The translations under genes were made by a program, and so were the position numbers. From Actinomycetes bacterium (GTDB taxonomy: Bacteria > Actinomycetota > Coriobacteriia > WRKU01): 10,974 bases of DNA. The notes below the pieces were generated by a model. It searched no databases, was not told the DNA's origin, and worked only from the letters and a program-made list of their open reading frames with translations. This document shows, piece after piece, positions 6,508 to 10,974 of the stretch. Numbering within the stretch: the first letter of the stretch is position 1; each line of letters starts with the position of its first letter. The DNA lies in assembly GCA_009781565.1 (NCBI GenBank), contig WQXV01000020.1, positions 1 to 10,974 of the forward strand, in the 5' to 3' direction.

Positions 6508-7353
6508 ATGCAGTGGCATGAACGAATGAACGACGCGATCGATTATTTAGAAGACCATCTTGACACGGATCTGTCGATCGAGAAAGCCGCCCGCATCGCC
6601 CTGACGACACCCTATCAGTTCCAGCGGCTTTTCTCGCATATGGCCGGTGTACCACTCTCGGTATATCTGCGCCAGAGAAGACTGACGAAGGCGGCATTCG
6701 ATCTACAAAATGGCGAGAAGGTCATCGAAGTGGCGATGCGCTATGGGTATCAGTCACCGACTGCGTTCAATCGGGCATTTCAGGCGCTCCATGGCATCTC
6801 GCCCTCGACAGCGCAAAAACCCGATATCAGTCTCAAAGCTTTTCCTCGCATCAGCTTTCACGTGACGATCGAAGGAGTGATAGAGATGGAGTATCGAATT
6901 GTGAGCAAGAAACCAATGAGGGTCGTAGGAGTAAGAGAACCTCTGAGCCAAGATGTCGAGGAGAGTTTCAAAAGCGTTCCTCTGTTCTGGGAGAAGACGA
7001 CAAAGGAGGGCATGATCCCTCAGATCCTCGCATTAGCAGAAGGCGATCCAAAAGGTCTGCTGGGAGTATCGACCTGCAATGAACCGGATCAGAACTACTA
7101 CTACATCGCAGCGGTGAGCGAGAAACCGGCACCAGAGGGGATGGATGAGCTGATCATTCCCCAAAGCACCTGGGCGGTCTTCTCCGGTGCGGGGGATTCG
7201 AGCAGTGTACAAGCACTTCAAAAGAGGATCTTCTCAGAGTGGCTTCCGACCTCAGGCTATGAATGGGCGAATGCACCTGATATCGAGGTCTATTACAACG
7301 ATGACCCGACACATATGGCTTATGAAGTGTGGCTCCCGATCAAGAAGGCGTGA
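6508..7353 (+). CDS. AraC-family transcriptional regulator with GyrI-like effector-binding domain
   Basis: This 281-residue protein has an N-terminal AraC/XylS DNA-binding domain (residues about 5-105) with both helix-turn-helix units: LSIEKAARIALTTPYQFQRLF and VIEVAMRYGYQSPTAFNRAF, followed by the conserved HGISPS. From about residue 125 comes a GyrI-like/AraC effector-binding domain, opening with MEYRIVSKKPMRVVGVRE and ending EVYYNDDPTHMAYEVWLPI. This order matches Rob- and BmrR-like sensors of hydrophobic compounds or drugs that activate efflux and redox genes. AGGAGGTG seven bases before ATG 6508 is a near-perfect ribosome site. Its targets are not evident; the AbrB pair (divergent) and the redox operon (convergent, nine bases away) are the nearest candidates. 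A ligand cannot be named. Confidence 0.92.
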   Translation: MQWHERMNDAIDYLEDHLDTDLSIEKAARIALTTPYQFQRLFSHMAGVPLSVYLRQRRLTKAAFDLQNGEKVIEVAMRYGYQSPTAFNRAFQALHGISPSTAQKPDISLKAFPRISFHVTIEGVIEMEYRIVSKKPMRVVGVREPLSQDVEESFKSVPLFWEKTTKEGMIPQILALAEGDPKGLLGVSTCNEPDQNYYYIAAVSEKPAPEGMDELIIPQSTWAVFSGAGDSSSVQALQKRIFSEWLPTSGYEWANAPDIEVYYNDDPTHMAYEVWLPIKKA

Positions 7354-7362
7354 CAAGTAGTC

Positions 7363-7764
7363 TTAGTTCGAGACGACCTTCACATAGTACGTACGATGCC
7401 GGGGAGGATCGAACTCACAAAAGTAGATACTTTGCCAGGTGCCAAGTACCAGAGAGCCGTTCTCGATCAGAACCGTCTCACTTGCTCCGATACAAGAGGA
7501 TTTGAGGTGCGCCGAGCTGTTGCCCTCTCCATGGCGGAACTGCCTGCGATCGGGAAACGCAGCGTCAAGCCCCAGCAACAGATCGTGGACCACATCGGGA
7601 TCGGCGTTCTCATTGATGGTGATGCCTGCGGTGGTGTGGGGGCAATATACCACCGCTATGCCGCTGATCACACCACTCTCCGCAACATCTTGTGCGACCT
7701 GCCGTGTGATGTTTGTGAGATCCGTGCGCGGAGCCTCAAGTGAATGCTTGAAAAATGTCGTCAT
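7363..7764 (-). CDS. yjbQ: YjbQ family protein (UPF0047)
   Basis: The 133-residue protein shows all the family landmarks: CPHTTAGITINENADPDV at residues 41-58, the HGEGNSSAHLK cluster at 78-88, and LGTWQSIYFCEFDPPRHR at 107-124. H43, H78 and H86 are the conserved likely metal- or substrate-binding histidines. The fold is a trimeric beta-barrel; E. coli YjbQ has been reported to have low thiamine-phosphate synthase activity, so the family is often named secondary thiamine-phosphate synthase, though the physiological role is unsettled. It is the last gene of the four-gene operon. It starts three bases after the methyltransferase stop, and AAAGG inside the end of that gene serves as its ribosome site. 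No other thiamine gene is in the window. Confidence 0.92.
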   Translation of the reverse strand: MTTFFKHSLEAPRTDLTNITRQVAQDVAESGVISGIAVVYCPHTTAGITINENADPDVVHDLLLGLDAAFPDRRQFRHGEGNSSAHLKSSCIGASETVLIENGSLVLGTWQSIYFCEFDPPRHRTYYVKVVSN

Positions 7765-7767
7765 TGC

Positions 7768-8337
7768 TCAGCCTTTCTTGTTCTTGCCTATCACGCAGAC
7801 AGAAAGCGTTCTCATCGTACGGGGGACGAATATCTTCTCAATCAGATGCAGATTCGCTTGGACAAGCATCTGCTTGAGTTCGGCGAGGCTGGTAAACGTT
7901 CCACCATCAAGGGTCTCGTTCAGGCTGTTGAACCACGGATATTTCAAGGGTCCATCGGTGAACGGATCGCCCAGAATCAAGATACCGTTATCTTTGAGCA
8001 CCCGCGATATCTCGCTCAGCCCCGCCTGCTTATCCTCCCAGTGATGCATGGTCTTTCCCGCAAACACAATATCGTATGTGCCATCGGCAAACATCATCTT
8101 ATCCACCGAGGCAAGATGCCAGGCGATCGAGGTGTTCGAAAACCCGGGGAATCGATTCTGACGAGCCGCTGCGATCGCTTTTGATGAGATGTCGATTCCG
8201 GTCAGCTGAGCTTGAGGGAAGAAATCAGCGACCGCGAAGAGGAATGCACCCCTGCCGCACCCGACTTCCAGGATCGAAGTTGCTTTCGGCTTGCGGATGC
8301 GCGCCTCGCTCAGCATCAGTTTGTGCATCGAATCCAT
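7768..8337 (-). CDS. Class I SAM-dependent methyltransferase
   Basis: The 189-residue protein carries the SAM-binding Rossmann core: motif I ILEVGCGRGAF (22-32), the acidic residue ending strand 2 at D49 in LTGIDIS, a DGTYDIVFAG motif (85-94), MHHW (97-100), and EISRVLKDNGILIL (109-122). This is the Methyltransf_11/UbiE-like layout. It should methylate a small molecule or lipid in the cytoplasm; the substrate cannot be deduced. The N-terminus is short, with motif I beginning at residue 22, so the usual substrate-capping helices are mostly missing. The ATG lies three bases after the nitroreductase stop with only a weak ribosome site (GCGGA), which implies translational coupling; M4 (ATG 8328) is an alternative start. 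It is the third gene of the operon. Confidence 0.88.
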   Translation of the reverse strand: MDSMHKLMLSEARIRKPKATSILEVGCGRGAFLFAVADFFPQAQLTGIDISSKAIAAARQNRFPGFSNTSIAWHLASVDKMMFADGTYDIVFAGKTMHHWEDKQAGLSEISRVLKDNGILILGDPFTDGPLKYPWFNSLNETLDGGTFTSLAELKQMLVQANLHLIEKIFVPRTMRTLSVCVIGKNKKG

Positions 8338-8340
8338 GGA

Positions 8341-9078
8341 TCAGTCCGCTCGAGTGAATGCGCCTCCGTTGCCGAACTCCCAAGAGCCGCCACCTGCACC
8401 GATCTCGAAGTGGAGCTTCGCGATGCCCAGATCGTACCAAATGCGCTCCGCTTTTTCATCCTCGATCGTAGCGGTGACCGTTCCGTTCTTATAGGTGAAC
8501 GTTACCGGTTGGCGATTGATAGCCGATGGTGCCTTCTGTACCGCTTCCATTCCTGAAATGAACCAATCGGGAACAGCTTCATCCGAAACCATCATTTCCT
8601 CGATGGTCTTCGACTTACGTCGATGAGTGATCTTCTTGATGGTCTTCTCCTTCGTGCTGAGTTCTTTCTCAACATACCCGACGGTGATGACACAGGGTAT
8701 TGAATCATGCTCGGTAAGCATCACCAAAGCGGCATTTCGATCGAAGGTTCCTCCGACCCAGCACGTTCCCAGACCGCGAAGGGTCGCCTCCAAGACGAGC
8801 TGTTGGCCAAAGTAGCCATAACGTTCCTCCTCGAGGTCGTCATTTTTCTTGCCGGTGAGCGCAATATAGTTCTCTACACCAGAGAAGAAGCCGTAGGTCT
8901 TGCGCACATTGGCGAACGCCTCGCCATTTCCCACGATAAGATACATAGCGAGATCCTGCTCGCTGTTGATCTTGGTGATGAGCGCCTGCAACGCCTCCGC
9001 ATCTTCGTGTTTGAGCGGCTCGGGAATGTACGAGCGACGTGAGATACGTTCATCGATGGCCTTGAGTAGATGATCCAT
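8341..9078 (-). CDS. Nitroreductase family protein, TM1586 type
   Basis: This 245-residue protein matches the tandem-type nitroreductases named after TM1586. SRRSY at residues 13-17 supplies the FMN phosphate-binding arginines. GYFGQQLVLEATLRGLGTCW (88-107) is the core helix of the FMN fold, IPCVITVGY (127-135) follows, and APSAINRQPVTF (183-194) is the second-half motif. LGIAKLHFEIGA and the glycine-rich end complete the fold. Such enzymes bind FMN and reduce nitroaromatics, quinones or enones with NAD(P)H; the natural substrate is unknown. AAGGAG, overlapping the stop of the aldo/keto reductase, lies six bases before the ATG. It is the second gene of the operon, between the iron-sulfur aldo/keto reductase and the methyltransferase, which suggests a shared redox path. 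Confidence 0.9.
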   Translation of the reverse strand: MDHLLKAIDERISRRSYIPEPLKHEDAEALQALITKINSEQDLAMYLIVGNGEAFANVRKTYGFFSGVENYIALTGKKNDDLEEERYGYFGQQLVLEATLRGLGTCWVGGTFDRNAALVMLTEHDSIPCVITVGYVEKELSTKEKTIKKITHRRKSKTIEEMMVSDEAVPDWFISGMEAVQKAPSAINRQPVTFTYKNGTVTATIEDEKAERIWYDLGIAKLHFEIGAGGGSWEFGNGGAFTRAD

Positions 9079-9088
9079 GACTGACTCC

Positions 9089-10255
9089 TTACATCTTCAT
9101 GAAACGACGGGTGATCGCAAGCATCGGCTTGAAATACGGTTTCTCAAGTGCTGCTTTGACATTCTTGAGCTCTTCGCGGATGGCGATGTGTTGTGGACAC
9201 TTCGACTCGCACCTTCCACATTGCGTGCAGCGCGACGCCACACCGGCAGTCGGACCGAGCGCAACATGCATCATATACTTGCCGAAGGCGACGCGGGGAC
9301 TTTCGGTGGTGCTCAGATTGTAGGCGGCAAAACAGGTGGGGATATCGACACCACTGGGACACGGCATACAGTAACCGCAGCCGGTGCAGGGTACCAAGAT
9401 CGCATCGATCAACGCTTGCCTCGCTTCTGCGATCACCGCGAAATCCTCATCAGTGAACGAACCAATCGCTGAGCGTGAAGCTGATGCGATATTCTCTTTG
9501 AGCATCTCCCTGCCGTTCATACCGGAGAGCACCACGGTGACTTCGGGCTGGTTCCACAGCCACTGGAACGACCACTCGGCGGGGCTGCGCTTGACCTGCG
9601 CGTTCTCGAATGCTGCCAAGGTTTCTTTGGGCAGGTTGTTGGCAAGCATGCCGCCACGCAGAGGCTCCATGATCATGACCGCCATGTTCTTCGAGGCGGC
9701 GTAGTGCAGTCCATGCGTCCCTGCTTGGTTGAATTCGTCGAGGTAGTTGTGCTGGATCAGGCAGAATTCGAAATCATAGGCGTCACAGACCTCGACGAAC
9801 GCGTCTTTGCCCCCATGATAGGAAAACCCGATGTTGCGAATCGCGCCTTCGGCCTTCTTGCGATCGATCCACTCGACTATCCCGATGCTTTTCAACCGAT
9901 CCCACACGTGGGTACCGGTCAGCATGTGGATCAGATAGTAGTCGAGGTAGTCGGTCTGGAGCCGCTCACACTGCAGATCGAAGTATTTGTCGAGGTCACT
10001 CGGTTTGCGAAGCAGGAACGGTTGCACTTTGGTAGCGAGCTTGATCTGTTCACGTTTACCATGTTTTGCAAGGATGCTTCCCAGGGTCGGCTCGCTGTCC
10101 TTATAGATGTAGGCGGTATCGAAGTAGTTGATGCCATGCTCAATGGCATAGAGGATGAGTTCTTCGGTCAACGCAACATCTTTGGGAAAGCGCATGCAGC
10201 CGAAACCGAGAGCCGAGAGCTCATCACCATTACGAGGATTGATCCGATAGTTCAT
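9089..10255 (-). CDS. Aldo/keto reductase with C-terminal two-cluster 4Fe-4S domain
   Basis: The 388-residue protein has a TIM-barrel aldo/keto reductase domain (about 1-285) with the catalytic tetrad: D46 and Y51 in FDTAYIY, K76 in LATKV and H110 in YLIHM. The C-terminal domain has two cysteine sets: C290, C293, C296, C299 (CTGCGYCMPCP) and C343, C346, C349, C353 (CTQCGRCESKCP), which should bind two 4Fe-4S clusters. This is the family often annotated 'aldo/keto reductase, ferredoxin-type' in anaerobes; it probably exchanges electrons with a ferredoxin or flavin partner while acting on a carbonyl. An in-frame ATG lies at 10291, but homologues start at the MNYRINPRNGDELSALGFG segment, so I place the start at 10255, with AAAGG upstream. 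It heads the four-gene operon. Confidence 0.9.
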   Translation of the reverse strand: MNYRINPRNGDELSALGFGCMRFPKDVALTEELILYAIEHGINYFDTAYIYKDSEPTLGSILAKHGKREQIKLATKVQPFLLRKPSDLDKYFDLQCERLQTDYLDYYLIHMLTGTHVWDRLKSIGIVEWIDRKKAEGAIRNIGFSYHGGKDAFVEVCDAYDFEFCLIQHNYLDEFNQAGTHGLHYAASKNMAVMIMEPLRGGMLANNLPKETLAAFENAQVKRSPAEWSFQWLWNQPEVTVVLSGMNGREMLKENIASASRSAIGSFTDEDFAVIAEARQALIDAILVPCTGCGYCMPCPSGVDIPTCFAAYNLSTTESPRVAFGKYMMHVALGPTAGVASRCTQCGRCESKCPQHIAIREELKNVKAALEKPYFKPMLAITRRFMKM

Positions 10256-10343
10256 ACGAGTATCATCGCCTTTCAGCACATCGAACCTCATCTCTCATTA
10301 TGACGCAGATTCAACTCTTTGACGGCGGTGTGACGAATCTAGT

Positions 10344-10379
10344 GCTCAGTGAGCGAACAGGAGCAATCGTTACCGCTCA
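10344..10379. repeat. Overlapping alternative inverted repeats upstream of the redox operon
   Basis: In the gap between the surface protein and the aldo/keto reductase (10292-10384), TGAGC at 10350-10354 can pair with GCTCA at 10344-10348 (one-base spacer) or, as TGAGCG 10350-10355, with CGCTCA at 10374-10379. The pairings exclude each other. No T-run follows, so a simple terminator is not supported. Both could be chance or a regulator site for the operon. Confidence 0.25.
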
Positions 10380-10384
10380 AGTTG

Positions 10385-10974
10385 TCAATTCTTGAGGGAA
10401 AACCTGCGCCATGACAGAGACCCTTGGATGAGGTTGAGCGCTGCGGCCAACATCGAGAACCAAAGGAACACCGAAATAGCGTCACCGGTCTTCGGAGGGA
10501 GAATAGGCGGTTTGACCGGTGGATCGATCGGAGGGATCATCGGCGGCTGACCTGTGTTGGTGATAGTCGCCAGCGACCAAGTTCCCGCCGCCTCATTCCA
10601 GCTGGGTTGGACATAACTGGTCGTCCAACCGGCAGGAGGATCACCCGCGAAAACCTCTTCTACGCTATAGGCGATGAACGATACATTGCCTGCTGCATTC
10701 GGCTTCAGCGTATAGACCGCGAGGTTGCTCCAGGTACCACTCCAACCAGTAGCTGCGCTCAGATCAAGAGGAGCCCCTACCGTTACGTCAGTCGTCGAAG
10801 TACCCACCAACGCATGAAGCTGTACCTGTATGGGAACCGGGGTAAGGTCCTTCCAGACTTTCTCCACCAAAACATTGGTGATCGGAATCTCAAATCTGCC
10901 GTTGTTGCCTAGTTGGCGCAGTTGCATATGATAGGTGCTCTGGGGCGGGATGAACTCAGTAGCCCTCGTCACAA
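10385..10974 (-). CDS. Cell-wall-anchored surface protein with Cna_B-like domain, C-terminal fragment
   Basis: The frame runs from the right edge to a TGA at 10385-10387; the N-terminus is outside the window, so the GTG at 10972 is not assumed to be the start. Counting from that codon, residues about 34-141 form a Cna_B-type domain: VEKVWKDL, VQLHAL, WSGTWSNL, IAYSVEEV, PPAGWTTSY and the closing WSLATITNTG. Then comes a proline-rich wall-spanning stretch (PPMIPPIDPPVKPPILPP) and a sorting signal: PPKTGD at 159-164, a hydrophobic run to about 183 and the basic end WRRFSLKN. Sortase should cleave between T and G and attach the protein to the wall. The canonical motif is LPxTG; here the first position reads P (or there is an inserted P after LP). 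Likely an adhesin or pilus-like subunit. No sortase gene is in view. Confidence 0.85.
   Translation of the reverse strand, partial: VTRATEFIPPQSTYHMQLRQLGNNGRFEIPITNVLVEKVWKDLTPVPIQVQLHALVGTSTTDVTVGAPLDLSAATGWSGTWSNLAVYTLKPNAAGNVSFIAYSVEEVFAGDPPAGWTTSYVQPSWNEAAGTWSLATITNTGQPPMIPPIDPPVKPPILPPKTGDAISVFLWFSMLAAALNLIQGSLSWRRFSLKN

Noticed and set aside
7439..8044. Plus-strand frame of 201 codons opposite YjbQ and the methyltransferase
   Set aside because: It spans the ends of two clear minus-strand genes with all their motifs; low-complexity serine-rich product with no domain.
8225..8440. A possible frameshifted N-terminal extension of the methyltransferase
   Set aside because: The overlapping frame has no methyltransferase-like sequence and the gene starts cleanly three bases after the nitroreductase stop.
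9704..10303. Long plus-strand frame of 199 codons opposite the aldo/keto reductase
   Set aside because: It mirrors the codon pattern of the real gene on the other strand, lacks a ribosome site and shows no family motif.
10424..10912. Plus-strand frame opposite the surface protein
   Set aside because: Arginine-rich shadow of the Cna_B-like gene, with no start signal.
1..10974. CRISPR array, tRNA, rRNA, insertion sequence or phage integration site
   Set aside because: No regularly spaced repeats, no tRNA-like cloverleaf, no transposase or integrase coding and no terminal inverted repeats were seen.

Overview
The window looks like chromosome from a low-to-mid GC (about half G+C by eye) Gram-positive, probably anaerobic bacterium. 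The Gram-positive call rests on a truncated surface protein at the right edge that has a Cna_B-like domain, a proline-rich stalk and a sortase-type PPKTG signal with a hydrophobic tail, and on strong Shine-Dalgarno sites before many genes. A two-cluster 4Fe-4S aldo/keto reductase fits an anaerobic lifestyle. I cannot name the genus.

Layout, left to right. At 1-195 is the C-terminal end of a LivF-type branched-chain amino acid ABC ATPase. After a 139-base gap with a small perfect inverted repeat comes a plus-strand pair (335-2149): an MFS drug-efflux-type transporter and a CDP-alcohol phosphatidyltransferase. Convergent to it is a minus-strand HicA/HicB toxin-antitoxin pair (2158-2807) with an AT-rich promoter region. 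Divergent from hicA is a plus-strand Ste24-like M48 membrane zinc protease (2917-4170). Next is a minus-strand cation diffusion facilitator of the ZnT9-like type (4229-5236), and divergent from it a SLOG-fold protein of the YpsA-related 'putative molybdenum carrier' family (5384-5863).

From 5910 to 6369 on the minus strand are an AbrB/MazE-like DNA-binding protein and, 52 bases downstream, a 55-residue single-pass membrane protein that is easily missed. Divergent from these is an AraC-type regulator with a GyrI-like effector-binding domain (6508-7353).

The right part is a compact minus-strand operon read from 10255 down to 7363: 4Fe-4S aldo/keto reductase, TM1586-type nitroreductase, class I SAM methyltransferase and YjbQ. 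The gaps are only 10, 3 and 3 bases. Upstream of it on the same strand is the truncated surface protein.

Functionally the window is a mosaic of small units: transport (LivF, MFS, CDF), membrane lipid and protein upkeep (phosphatidyltransferase, M48 protease), redox and small-molecule chemistry (the four-gene operon), and two accessory toxin-antitoxin-like modules. I found no RNA genes, CRISPR array, insertion sequence or convincing intrinsic terminator. The two least explained items are the AbrB plus small membrane protein pair and the tight four-gene redox operon; neither is proof of a new system.
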